Positions 8,172 through 18,741 are shown, numbered from the stretch's first letter. The stretch is 22,641 nucleotides of DNA from Melanopsichium pennsylvanicum (GCA_900208305.1 OAPG01000048.1:1-22641), one strand, 5' to 3'. Numbers and translations are program-made. Notes: a model not told the origin generated them from the sequence alone.

Positions 8172-8843
8172 CTATTTTTCTAACTGGTATAAGGGGAAAG
8201 GGGAATTAGCAGGAGTTTTATTCATAGAAAGAGTAATAGGTCCTACCATAGCAAGAAGAAGAATAACACTAGCAACAATAAGCCATAGTGCTCCAGTAGT
8301 ATAAATGCTGTAACCAATACTTTGAATTTGTAGGAAACTAGCAAATTGTGTATCAGCAGCGAAACTATTGAATGCTTGGTGAACTTCTCCATAAGCAAAA
8401 GTGTCTCCAACTCCTAGAGAAACGGAATTAAACCAATTAAGAAGACCTACACTAAGAGTTTTAAAAATAGTTGAAGTGTCATTAAGTTGATAGAAACCAT
8501 CAAAAGAAGGAACTAGAGAAACTAGTTCAAATAGGAGTAGACTTCCAATAATTGTTGCTAGAGGTAGATTTTTAGTGTATTCATTACCAATAGCACTAAG
8601 TTCTGTTAGTTGTAGGTTAAGCATCATAATAACGAACAGGAATAGTACTGTTACTGCTCCAATATAAACGATTAGGTAAGAGATACCAATAAATCCAACA
8701 CCTAGTAGTACTAGGTAACCTGCTACATTAACAAATACTGAAATTAGAAATAGTACAGAAATAACTGGATTTTTAGATGTAATAACTAGAATTCCAGAAA
8801 GAATTGCACCCAGTGCTAGAAAATCAAGTAGAAAATTGTTCAT
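8172..8843 (-). CDS. nad6: NADH dehydrogenase subunit 6 (left copy)
   Basis: Membrane subunit of complex I, 223 aa, close to the usual fungal length. It begins MNNFLLDFLALGAILSGILV, then TSKNPVISVLFLISVFVNVA and the conserved GISYLIVYIGAVTVLFLFVI-MMLN block that defines Nad6, then a variable loop and a last helix LWLIVASVILLLAMVGPITL. All Leu codons before the last nine residues are CTN; TTA appears twice only in the tail PFPLYQLEK, behind a CCCCTTTCCCC stretch. Losing one C there would end the frame at TAG after ...PYTS. It points away from rnl, and the start region holds no other candidate ATG. Confidence 0.96.
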   Translation of the reverse strand: MNNFLLDFLALGAILSGILVITSKNPVISVLFLISVFVNVAGYLVLLGVGFIGISYLIVYIGAVTVLFLFVIMMLNLQLTELSAIGNEYTKNLPLATIIGSLLLFELVSLVPSFDGFYQLNDTSTIFKTLSVGLLNWFNSVSLGVGDTFAYGEVHQAFNSFAADTQFASFLQIQSIGYSIYTTGALWLIVASVILLLAMVGPITLSMNKTPANSPFPLYQLEK

Positions 8844-9397
8844 AATAAAAAAAGAAAGCCGACCGTATTAGAAAATAAATTAGTTTACGCACCTGCACCT
8901 ATAAAAAGACGACTATTTTTTACCGCGGGAAAACAAGGCTACTAAAATAGTATTATAAGTGGTTATCTGCTAGTAGATTTTTGATAAATGAAATCTATTT
9001 TCAAAGAAAAGGTCTTGTAGATCGCGCTTTGCTTCTACCATTAAAAATAAATCATATAATGCCAAAAGGCTCTATTTCATTTAATTTATATCACATACCG
9101 GTATAACTTTTTAATGAATCACTAATTATATGAATACTTGACAGTATATTAATACTATCGTCCTTATAGGATCATCCTATATAATACACTATATATAATT
9201 AAAACGAATAAAATACATGTGTATTACCGTCTCGCATTAATACTAATACACATAATAGGATGTAAAATTAGTGATTTGTTATGGCCGATCTATAAAATTA
9301 CCGATCCGCGCGCAAGCGCAAATTTTCTTGGCCCGGTCGAGAACTAGTGAAGTTATAATTAAAAATTAATATAGGAATCGATGACAATGTTGAATGT
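8844..9397. other. Divergent spacer nad6-rnl (mirror 14766-15319)
   Basis: 554-nt spacer between divergently transcribed nad6 and rnl, so promoters for both are expected here. I see inverted repeats (ATAGGATCATCCTAT near 9167; GAATCACTAATTA near 9116 against TAATTTTACATC-side copies near 9267), an ATACATGTGTAT palindrome near 9212 and the GC hairpin at 9308-9319. No promoter motif is recognised. Confidence 0.55.
9308..9319. repeat. GC mini-hairpin GCGCGCAAGCGC
   Basis: GCGC-GCAA-GCGC with a GNRA tetraloop, about 80 nt upstream of rnl. Mirror at 14844-14855. Confidence 0.8.
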
Positions 9398-10429
9398 ACG
9401 GTTAAGTAATTAAAGGGATTATTAGGGATGCCTAGCAGATATGTTGAAAAGGAAGTATAATACTAAAAGTATAGATTAGATACAATAATAATATTTATAC
9501 AATCCTAAGGTAAACCGAATAGTATAGAACGTTGGGAAGTAAAACATTACAGTACCAATAGGAAAGGAAATCAAAAGAGACTCTGGAAGTAATGGTGAGT
9601 GAAACCAGAATAGCCAAAATTATAACAAACACGCATAGTACTTTGGAATAAGTATAATTAGAATATAAAAAGAATATCTAATCCCATAGAAGGTGAAAGT
9701 CCTGTATGTGCTGAAAGTGATAATGGTGAACAAGTAATATGAGGACGTCAGCCTTGTATGAATAAGGGGGTACCATCCTCCAAGGCTAAGTATAACATAT
9801 CTAGCGATAGTGGAGAGTAACGTGAGTGAAAGGTGAAAAGTAAGTAGATGACTAGTGAAATAGAACCTGAACTAGTAATCCTATAAGCAGTTGGAGTTTA
9901 AGTAAAAAATGACAACGTACCTTTTGCATAATGGGTCAGCGAGTTAGTTTATAGAGCAAGATGAAAAATCTAAGCGAAAGCGACTGTAATAAGTGGATCA
10001 AAAATAGTTTTATGAACTAGACCCGAAGCCAAATGATCTTACCATGACCAGGCTAAAAAAGGGCCGAACAGGTGAATGTTGCAAAATTCTCTGATGAGTT
10101 GTGGTAAGGGGTGAATTTTTCGCCCTCATAACGAGTGATTGTTATTGATAAATCTAACTCATAACGGTGAAGCCTAAGGTTTTCTATCCAAATAAAACTA
10201 TGGTAATACCGTGGGAAGTCTTATTATTGTAGGAACGGAACAATCTTTGATTAATTAAATATATTAATCCCTTAATAATGACCCCGTAACGACTGATTCG
10301 AAAGAAGAGACTCTGAATTTATTTCATTGTAACACGTTAGCACTCTATCGTTCCAATCTACTACGATTATTCCAAAAATATATTTTATACTAATTTAACT
10401 ATGAACACACGAAAATTTAATTTTAATAA

Positions 10430-11398
10430 GTGGTGGCTGCCCGAAAGGGCGGATTTACACAAGCTGATGGTGGATTTGTAGTCAATTTTGATTCACGGAA
10501 AGAAGGTAATCTACCTTACTATCCTCGTCCTTCATTTGTACTAACTCAAAATATTCGAGAAGAGCAAATGATGATTGAACTACATAAATATCTAGGTGTT
10601 GGTAAACTATACTACAGCCGTAACGAGATTAATATTGTAATTCGTTCTCTAGACGATATTAACAATATTATGATCCCACACTTTGATAACCATCCACTTC
10701 GTGGACATAAACTTAGTTCTTATCTTATTTTTAAACAAGTTGTACTGATGATAAATGAAGGAAAACATCTTAGTCCAGAAGGATTTCTACAAATCCTAGA
10801 ACTATGTTATTTCGCTAATCATACTACACGACGAAATCTAGATACTAAACAAATTATTCTAGAGAAAATTTATAATAAATTCGGATTTGTACAATTTGAA
10901 CCTATTATTGATTGTAATCTAAGTAAACCAACATCATCACCTATTAATACTGATTATATGGTAGGACTAGTTGATGGTGACGGTAGCTTTAATTTCGGAT
11001 TTAAATCTACTCGACGACGAATTGTACCTAATTTTACAATTGTACAAGGAATTGAGGATCGATCTGTGCTAGAAGATGTTCAGTCATATCTTAATTGTGG
11101 TAAAGTGTATGATCTACAAAGTCAAACATCACGATATCAAGTTGAGAATGTATCAGATCTAGTAGAAAAAGTAATTCCTGAATTTAAAGAGAATATTTTT
11201 AACACTACTAAACAAGATTACTTTAATAATGTTATAGAAGCTTGGCTAATTCTAGCTAAACAAGGTATTAAAGAAGATAAAGATCTAATTAAAGTAGTAG
11301 AACTAGTTTATAACATGAATCTAGATGGTAAATCACGGAAACAAACTAAAGAAGACTATCTAAAACAATTTGTTAAATCCCCTTATAAAATTTTATAA
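10430..11398 (+). CDS. LAGLIDADG homing endonuclease of rnl intron 1 (left copy)
   Basis: 322 codons with two LAGLIDADG motifs, GFTQADGGF at residues 8-16 (acidic D13) and VGLVDGDGSF at 178-187 (acidic D184), so a single-chain, double-motif enzyme expected to cut the intronless rnl. This frame has no ATG near its start and is blocked by TAA at 10427; it could begin at GTG 10430 or 10433. An ATG at 10401 opens MNTRKFNFNKWWL in another frame, the expected N-terminus leading into (L)AGFTQADG. The two frames are split at GCCCGAAAGGGC (10439-10450), a hairpin that seems to have replaced the Ala codon of motif 1. It is either recently broken or read by frameshift or bypass. Codons are host-like with one TTA, the last codon. 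Confidence 0.85.
   Translation: MVAARKGGFTQADGGFVVNFDSRKEGNLPYYPRPSFVLTQNIREEQMMIELHKYLGVGKLYYSRNEINIVIRSLDDINNIMIPHFDNHPLRGHKLSSYLIFKQVVLMINEGKHLSPEGFLQILELCYFANHTTRRNLDTKQIILEKIYNKFGFVQFEPIIDCNLSKPTSSPINTDYMVGLVDGDGSFNFGFKSTRRRIVPNFTIVQGIEDRSVLEDVQSYLNCGKVYDLQSQTSRYQVENVSDLVEKVIPEFKENIFNTTKQDYFNNVIEAWLILAKQGIKEDKDLIKVVELVYNMNLDGKSRKQTKEDYLKQFVKSPYKIL
10439..10450. repeat. GC mini-hairpin GCCCGAAAGGGC inside the endonuclease gene
   Basis: Perfect GCCC-GAAA-GGGC hairpin with a GNRA tetraloop at the position of the first LAGLIDADG motif. It shifts the frame relative to the upstream ATG. CCCGAAAGGG recurs in the spacer (minus strand, 12121-12130) in a similar sequence context. Confidence 0.85.
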
Positions 11399-11589
11399 GG
11401 CGTAGTATATATATATTATATAATCTAAGGTAGAAGTAGAGTTGAAGGTATAGTCTAAACTATAATGAAAATTATAGGCGCTCAGCGCAATTGGAAAGGC
11501 CAATCTAATTTGGATGATAGCTGGTATTCTGCGAAACCTATTTAGGTAGGGCCTTTATTTACACTTTTATATGTACAGCACTGATCATC

Positions 11590-11991
11590 ATACATTAGCT
11601 AGATATTTATATCACTATGTTAAATTGGGGGGTTAGTGTGTTAGCCCCAATAATCAGTAATGGTTATTATAGCACCTACTCAAAACGGTGAAGACTAAGG
11701 TTATTAGTAATTATTTATTAATAGCTATGTTAATACCGTGGGTAAGTCGTATCATCGTAGAGATTCTTTAAATATGAATGCTTCATAAACGCATTCACTT
11801 TGATATTGACCCCGTAACGACTGATTCGAAAGAAGAGACGTATGTTTAAGTTTTCAGGTATAGCAATACTTGGAAATCCATATGTAACACGTAGGCACTC
11901 TATGAATCTCAGTTTATTATGGTTACAAAATTGCAAATCTATTAATCCGACTAAATAGCCTTAAATTTTGGCTCTAAATAAAATAAAATAC
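11590..11991 (+). other. Group I intron 2 of rnl, 5' part (left copy)
   Basis: Begins shortly after the TACAGCACTGAT block of rnl; the exact 5' splice site is not fixed. Core blocks AAACGGTGAAGACTAAGG (11683), ATACCGTGGGTAAGTCG (11733) and GACCCCGTAACGACTGATTC (11807) are nearly the same as in intron 1, and so is GTAACACGTAGGCACTCTAT (11883). The final P7/P3 strand and 3' splice site are absent because the palindrome centre cuts the intron. A 68-codon frame on the other strand here is a shadow. Confidence 0.8.
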
Positions 11992-12171
11992 CATGAACAA
12001 AAATATCAATGTTTACAAGATATCAAATTTGACACCTCCGTTGGTTAATAGGGTTGTGCGAATAATGGTAGATACAAGTTATGTGTCAAGAATTGCATGA
12101 ATCTATAGTTTTGTTAATCCCCCTTTCGGGCACCATCCACAAGGTGTAAATTTATTTTTGTTCATTTTCAT
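11992..12171. other. Asymmetric spacer at the palindrome centre
   Basis: This 180-nt non-palindromic stretch joins the two arms. Near its edges is an offset inner inverted repeat of 12 nt (ATGAACAAAAAT at 11993-12004; complement at 12154-12165). Inside is a 7-nt inverted pair TTGACAC/GTGTCAA. Read on the minus strand, it begins with ATG codons and then CCCGAAAGGG (12121-12130), followed by a GGATTAACA stretch resembling the start of the LAGLIDADG gene in rnl intron 1. It may therefore hold the decayed start of an intron 2 endonuclease gene. No long ORF is present. Confidence 0.7.
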
Positions 12172-12573
12172 GTATTTTATTTTATTTAGAGCCAAAATTT
12201 AAGGCTATTTAGTCGGATTAATAGATTTGCAATTTTGTAACCATAATAAACTGAGATTCATAGAGTGCCTACGTGTTACATATGGATTTCCAAGTATTGC
12301 TATACCTGAAAACTTAAACATACGTCTCTTCTTTCGAATCAGTCGTTACGGGGTCAATATCAAAGTGAATGCGTTTATGAAGCATTCATATTTAAAGAAT
12401 CTCTACGATGATACGACTTACCCACGGTATTAACATAGCTATTAATAAATAATTACTAATAACCTTAGTCTTCACCGTTTTGAGTAGGTGCTATAATAAC
12501 CATTACTGATTATTGGGGCTAACACACTAACCCCCCAATTTAACATAGTGATATAAATATCTAGCTAATGTAT
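12172..12573 (-). other. Group I intron 2 of rnl, 5' part (right copy)
   Basis: Mirror of 11590-11991. On this side the intron runs into the spacer with ATGAAAATGAACAAAAAT, which looks like the start of an endonuclease gene placed as in intron 1. Confidence 0.8.
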
Positions 12574-12669
12574 GATGATCAGTGCTGTACATATAAAAGT
12601 GTAAATAAAGGCCCTACCTAAATAGGTTTCGCAGAATACCAGCTATCATCCAAATTAGATTGGCCTTTC

Positions 12670-14050
12670 CAATTGCGCTGAGCGCCTATAATTTTCATTA
12701 TAGTTTAGACTATACCTTCAACTCTACTTCTACCTTAGATTATATAATATATATATACTACGCCTTATAAAATTTTATAAGGGGATTTAACAAATTGTTT
12801 TAGATAGTCTTCTTTAGTTTGTTTCCGTGATTTACCATCTAGATTCATGTTATAAACTAGTTCTACTACTTTAATTAGATCTTTATCTTCTTTAATACCT
12901 TGTTTAGCTAGAATTAGCCAAGCTTCTATAACATTATTAAAGTAATCTTGTTTAGTAGTGTTAAAAATATTCTCTTTAAATTCAGGAATTACTTTTTCTA
13001 CTAGATCTGATACATTCTCAACTTGATATCGTGATGTTTGACTTTGTAGATCATACACTTTACCACAATTAAGATATGACTGAACATCTTCTAGCACAGA
13101 TCGATCCTCAATTCCTTGTACAATTGTAAAATTAGGTACAATTCGTCGTCGAGTAGATTTAAATCCGAAATTAAAGCTACCGTCACCATCAACTAGTCCT
13201 ACCATATAATCAGTATTAATAGGTGATGATGTTGGTTTACTTAGATTACAATCAATAATAGGTTCAAATTGTACAAATCCGAATTTATTATAAATTTTCT
13301 CTAGAATAATTTGTTTAGTATCTAGATTTCGTCGTGTAGTATGATTAGCGAAATAACATAGTTCTAGGATTTGTAGAAATCCTTCTGGACTAAGATGTTT
13401 TCCTTCATTTATCATCAGTACAACTTGTTTAAAAATAAGATAAGAACTAAGTTTATGTCCACGAAGTGGATGGTTATCAAAGTGTGGGATCATAATATTG
13501 TTAATATCGTCTAGAGAACGAATTACAATATTAATCTCGTTACGGCTGTAGTATAGTTTACCAACACCTAGATATTTATGTAGTTCAATCATCATTTGCT
13601 CTTCTCGAATATTTTGAGTTAGTACAAATGAAGGACGAGGATAGTAAGGTAGATTACCTTCTTTCCGTGAATCAAAATTGACTACAAATCCACCATCAGC
13701 TTGTGTAAATCCGCCCTTTCGGGCAGCCACCACTTATTAAAATTAAATTTTCGTGTGTTCATAGTTAAATTAGTATAAAATATATTTTTGGAATAATCGT
13801 AGTAGATTGGAACGATAGAGTGCTAACGTGTTACAATGAAATAAATTCAGAGTCTCTTCTTTCGAATCAGTCGTTACGGGGTCATTATTAAGGGATTAAT
13901 ATATTTAATTAATCAAAGATTGTTCCGTTCCTACAATAATAAGACTTCCCACGGTATTACCATAGTTTTATTTGGATAGAAAACCTTAGGCTTCACCGTT
14001 ATGAGTTAGATTTATCAATAACAATCACTCGTTATGAGGGCGAAAAATTC
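12670..14050 (-). other. Group I intron 1 of rnl (right copy)
   Basis: Mirror of 10113-11493 with the same core blocks and the same HEG. Confidence 0.87.
12765..13733 (-). CDS. LAGLIDADG homing endonuclease of rnl intron 1 (right copy)
   Basis: Identical in translation to 10430-11398, with motifs GFTQADGGF and VGLVDGDGSF, the same GTG or frameshifted start and the same GC hairpin (13713-13724). Confidence 0.84.
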   Translation of the reverse strand: MVAARKGGFTQADGGFVVNFDSRKEGNLPYYPRPSFVLTQNIREEQMMIELHKYLGVGKLYYSRNEINIVIRSLDDINNIMIPHFDNHPLRGHKLSSYLIFKQVVLMINEGKHLSPEGFLQILELCYFANHTTRRNLDTKQIILEKIYNKFGFVQFEPIIDCNLSKPTSSPINTDYMVGLVDGDGSFNFGFKSTRRRIVPNFTIVQGIEDRSVLEDVQSYLNCGKVYDLQSQTSRYQVENVSDLVEKVIPEFKENIFNTTKQDYFNNVIEAWLILAKQGIKEDKDLIKVVELVYNMNLDGKSRKQTKEDYLKQFVKSPYKIL

Positions 14051-15319
14051 ACCCCTTACCACAACTCATCAGAGAATTTTGCAACATTCACCTGTTCGGC
14101 CCTTTTTTAGCCTGGTCATGGTAAGATCATTTGGCTTCGGGTCTAGTTCATAAAACTATTTTTGATCCACTTATTACAGTCGCTTTCGCTTAGATTTTTC
14201 ATCTTGCTCTATAAACTAACTCGCTGACCCATTATGCAAAAGGTACGTTGTCATTTTTTACTTAAACTCCAACTGCTTATAGGATTACTAGTTCAGGTTC
14301 TATTTCACTAGTCATCTACTTACTTTTCACCTTTCACTCACGTTACTCTCCACTATCGCTAGATATGTTATACTTAGCCTTGGAGGATGGTACCCCCTTA
14401 TTCATACAAGGCTGACGTCCTCATATTACTTGTTCACCATTATCACTTTCAGCACATACAGGACTTTCACCTTCTATGGGATTAGATATTCTTTTTATAT
14501 TCTAATTATACTTATTCCAAAGTACTATGCGTGTTTGTTATAATTTTGGCTATTCTGGTTTCACTCACCATTACTTCCAGAGTCTCTTTTGATTTCCTTT
14601 CCTATTGGTACTGTAATGTTTTACTTCCCAACGTTCTATACTATTCGGTTTACCTTAGGATTGTATAAATATTATTATTGTATCTAATCTATACTTTTAG
14701 TATTATACTTCCTTTTCAACATATCTGCTAGGCATCCCTAATAATCCCTTTAATTACTTAACCGTACATTCAACATTGTCATCGATTCCTATATTAATTT
14801 TTAATTATAACTTCACTAGTTCTCGACCGGGCCAAGAAAATTTGCGCTTGCGCGCGGATCGGTAATTTTATAGATCGGCCATAACAAATCACTAATTTTA
14901 CATCCTATTATGTGTATTAGTATTAATGCGAGACGGTAATACACATGTATTTTATTCGTTTTAATTATATATAGTGTATTATATAGGATGATCCTATAAG
15001 GACGATAGTATTAATATACTGTCAAGTATTCATATAATTAGTGATTCATTAAAAAGTTATACCGGTATGTGATATAAATTAAATGAAATAGAGCCTTTTG
15101 GCATTATATGATTTATTTTTAATGGTAGAAGCAAAGCGCGATCTACAAGACCTTTTCTTTGAAAATAGATTTCATTTATCAAAAATCTACTAGCAGATAA
15201 CCACTTATAATACTATTTTAGTAGCCTTGTTTTCCCGCGGTAAAAAATAGTCGTCTTTTTATAGGTGCAGGTGCGTAAACTAATTTATTTTCTAATACGG
15301 TCGGCTTTCTTTTTTTATT

Positions 15320-15991
15320 ATGAACAATTTTCTACTTGATTTTCTAGCACTGGGTGCAATTCTTTCTGGAATTCTAGTTATTACATCTAAAAATCCAGTT
15401 ATTTCTGTACTATTTCTAATTTCAGTATTTGTTAATGTAGCAGGTTACCTAGTACTACTAGGTGTTGGATTTATTGGTATCTCTTACCTAATCGTTTATA
15501 TTGGAGCAGTAACAGTACTATTCCTGTTCGTTATTATGATGCTTAACCTACAACTAACAGAACTTAGTGCTATTGGTAATGAATACACTAAAAATCTACC
15601 TCTAGCAACAATTATTGGAAGTCTACTCCTATTTGAACTAGTTTCTCTAGTTCCTTCTTTTGATGGTTTCTATCAACTTAATGACACTTCAACTATTTTT
15701 AAAACTCTTAGTGTAGGTCTTCTTAATTGGTTTAATTCCGTTTCTCTAGGAGTTGGAGACACTTTTGCTTATGGAGAAGTTCACCAAGCATTCAATAGTT
15801 TCGCTGCTGATACACAATTTGCTAGTTTCCTACAAATTCAAAGTATTGGTTACAGCATTTATACTACTGGAGCACTATGGCTTATTGTTGCTAGTGTTAT
15901 TCTTCTTCTTGCTATGGTAGGACCTATTACTCTTTCTATGAATAAAACTCCTGCTAATTCCCCTTTCCCCTTATACCAGTTAGAAAAATAG
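15320..15991 (+). CDS. nad6: NADH dehydrogenase subunit 6 (right copy)
   Basis: Identical in translation to 8172-8843, with the same TTA-containing tail. Confidence 0.95.
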   Translation: MNNFLLDFLALGAILSGILVITSKNPVISVLFLISVFVNVAGYLVLLGVGFIGISYLIVYIGAVTVLFLFVIMMLNLQLTELSAIGNEYTKNLPLATIIGSLLLFELVSLVPSFDGFYQLNDTSTIFKTLSVGLLNWFNSVSLGVGDTFAYGEVHQAFNSFAADTQFASFLQIQSIGYSIYTTGALWLIVASVILLLAMVGPITLSMNKTPANSPFPLYQLEK

Positions 15992-16372
15992 AAGATAATA
16001 TTTTAGTCCGCCCGCAAGCGCAATATTATAAAATAGAATATTTTAGTAGGCTTTTTATTATAATAAGAAAAAATAAACCGCGCGAAGCGCACCATACTAA
16101 TTTTATAACTCGCCCCTTTTATTTAGTTTAGACACCCCAGTACTTTAAATTTATAGTTTATATAAAAGTGGGCCCTACTAAAAATAAATACTAGGACAAT
16201 ACATTTACGGGTTATAAAAATAGAAGCTTTTTAGTAGCCCCCAATAACACTTTTATAACCACGCCTAAAAAAAGAAGATTTATAAGACCGAGCGTCTTTT
16301 TTTAAGAAGCGATGATTTAATTTGTAACCACTTTTCTTTTTCAACACTTTATATGAATAGCTATTTTTTGTC

Positions 16373-16447
16373 AGAGTCGAGTACAGATGGCTTCTGTTGG
16401 GGAACTGCAAATTCTACCATTCAGGGTTCAATTCCCTCTTGACTCTA
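16373..16447 (+). tRNA. trnC(gca): tRNA-Cys (GCA), right copy
   Basis: Identical to the left copy at 7716-7790: anticodon loop CTGCAAA, acceptor AGAGTCG/TGACTCT. Confidence 0.9.
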
Positions 16448-16663
16448 CCACGTATACTTAAATAAATATAACCGCGCTATAAAAATATTTTTATAGGCTT
16501 AATAAAAAAAGGACTAAAATTTTCTATTTAATAACCGCTAGTATAAAATTAGTATATTACACTGCTTTACTAAAATCTTCTATTTTTAACTCTTATAAAT
16601 TAAATCGCACTTTTATAAAGTGGGTAGTATCTTATAAGTATAGTAAAAATTAGAATAATAAAA

Positions 16664-16734
16664 AAGAATATCGTATAATGGTAATACAATGATCTCCAAA
16701 GTCATTTATGTTGGTTCGATTCCAGCTGTTCTTG
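16664..16734 (+). tRNA. trnW(cca): tRNA-Trp (CCA), right copy
   Basis: Same fold as 7430-7500. The A run that includes its first two bases (16660-16665) has six A's here against five T's on the left. Confidence 0.92.
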
Positions 16735-16947
16735 TTATTATAAAACTTATTATAGCATAAAAATCGAATATTTTTATTCCGCAAGAGCATTTAACTAGTT
16801 AAATTTTAGTAGCCATAAATTATAAGATTCTATTTTTAACAATTAAAATAATGCGCCGATAAAGAATAGAATTTCATTTTTTTAATAGGCGAGATATTAA
16901 ATTATGAATTAGTATAATTGTATAGGTACTGAAAACATCTTTTATAA

Positions 16948-17539
<592 letters not shown>

Positions 17540-17641
17540 TTGAGTAATTAATCCTAAGGTAAGTCAACCTATCCGGGGGAAATCAATATTTCCCCTTTCC
17601 CAGTCAGTATAGACTAACAATTTCTTTATTTCAATTTAACT

Positions 17642-18741
17642 ATGTTCAAATTTACTACTATTCTTTTTTCTAAGCGAGAAGTTTGGCTTAATCGAATTAA
17701 ACGTGAAGCTATTGTTAAAAATGAAATTCTTAATAATAGCAAACCCACTGTAGCTAACATTAGTGCAGCACTAGATCTACCAGAAGGAGTTATTACTGAA
17801 GAACTACTATCAATTTGTGAAAATGTAAAAACAATTGAACTAGGACTACCTGTACCTAACTCAGAAAATGTTATAGCATTTTCTACACAAGTAGGACCTG
17901 AAAATAGTACCTAGAAAGTACCTGGTTGCTATTATATCTATTGACCGAACAATCAAGAACTAGGTACTTATGTTGGACACTCTATTCATCTAGGAAAACG
18001 GATTAAAGATCATGCTCTATAAATCGGAGATTTCTCGGGTCTACAAACTTCTACAGGAAAACTAGTACAAACTGCAGGATCTAATGCTGTAGTACGAGTA
18101 TACATTCCAGACCCTTCACTACTGCCAGAACATATTACTATGGCACTATTTGTTCTAATTCTAGAACAATATCTATTTTTTTCTACTTAAGCCAACTATC
18201 AATCGTGCTTTTGTTGCTTCTCCTGGTTATAGTAACCCAGATATGGATAATACTGAGCATATTGAAAAAGTAGGTAAAGATCTACACATTTATTGGGTAA
18301 ATGATAATACCTACTATCATCTGTCTTCTCTTACTAATCTTTCTGCTCTTAGTTATCTAATGAATAAAGGACGTAAGTGGGCTGCCACTCGATCGGGGTG
18401 GTTTCTATCATCATCAACTATTCCTATCCAAAACCATTCTATATAATTCCGTATCTCTTCCTATATCTGAGATTCAACTAGTTGAGTTTCTTCAATGGCT
18501 AAGACTAAAGCCTAGTATTACTTCACCTTTTTGTGTGGAAGTAACTAATGTAACTGATTATACAAAAAGTTACTATAAATATATAGCTGATGCCGCTAAA
18601 CATCTTGACTGTAATGTCAGTTCTATTTCAGTTAGTCCTATTAAACCTCTTAAGGATAAGTATCTTTTTAACTTTATTGATGTAATAGAATACGTCAAAC
18701 AGACACAAATACCACCATTTGAGTATCTAAAAGTAAAATAA
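17642..18741 (+). pseudogene. Broken GIY-YIG homing endonuclease gene (right copy)
   Basis: Mirror of 5423-6522. In one frame it has TAG (17912), TGA (17942), TAA (18020) and TAA (18188). The T7 run at 18176-18182 shifts the frame; with six T's it continues through KPTINRAFVASPG. A second shift lies at TCTATATAATTCC (about 18437-18449). The last piece ends VKQTQIPPFEYLKVK at 18741. Confidence 0.8.

Larger units (their letters stand above)
10113..11493 (+). other. Group I intron 1 of rnl with LAGLIDADG gene (left copy)
   Basis: Inserted in the 23S block GGGGT|GAAAGGCC. The upstream exon ends in T and the intron ends in G. Core blocks: ATAACGGTGAAGCCTAAGG at 10161, ATACCGTGGGAAG at 10206, ACCCCGTAACGACTGATTCG at 10281 with GAAGAGACTCT, and GAAGGTATAGTCTAAAC at 11444 after the ORF. 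The endonuclease gene sits in the peripheral loop before the final P7/P3 strand. The core closely resembles that of intron 2. Confidence 0.88.
9398..11991 (+). rRNA. rnl: Large subunit rRNA, 5' part with two introns, cut by palindrome (left copy)
   Basis: The start GGTTAAGTAATTAAAGGGAT...GGATGCCTAGCAG matches the 5' end of bacterial 23S rRNA. Further matches are ACTAGACCCGAAGCCAAATG ATCT with CCATGACCAGG, GCCGAACAGGTGAATGTTGC, GATGAGTTGTGGTAAGGGGT, then after intron 1 GAAAGGCCAATC, GATAGCTGGT, ACCTATTTAGGTAGGGCCTT and TACAGCACTGAT (the TAGAGCACTG block of domain II). Exon 1 is 9398-10112, exon 2 is 11494 to about 11585; intron 2 follows and is cut at the spacer. Domains II (rest) to VI, including the peptidyl-transferase centre, are missing from the window. 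The exact 5' end is approximate. Confidence 0.9.
12172..14765 (-). rRNA. rnl: Large subunit rRNA, 5' part (right copy)
   Basis: Inverted copy of 9398-11991, with the same exon and intron layout (exon 1 14051-14765, intron 1 12670-14050, exon 2 about 12578-12669). It is also truncated at the palindrome centre, so neither copy in this window can make a whole rRNA. Confidence 0.9.

Noticed and set aside
11730..11936. 68-codon frame on the minus strand and its mirror 12227-12433
   Set aside because: It lies across the conserved group I core of rnl intron 2 and starts beside AT-rich intron sequence; it has TTG and AGA codons unlike real genes here. It is a shadow.
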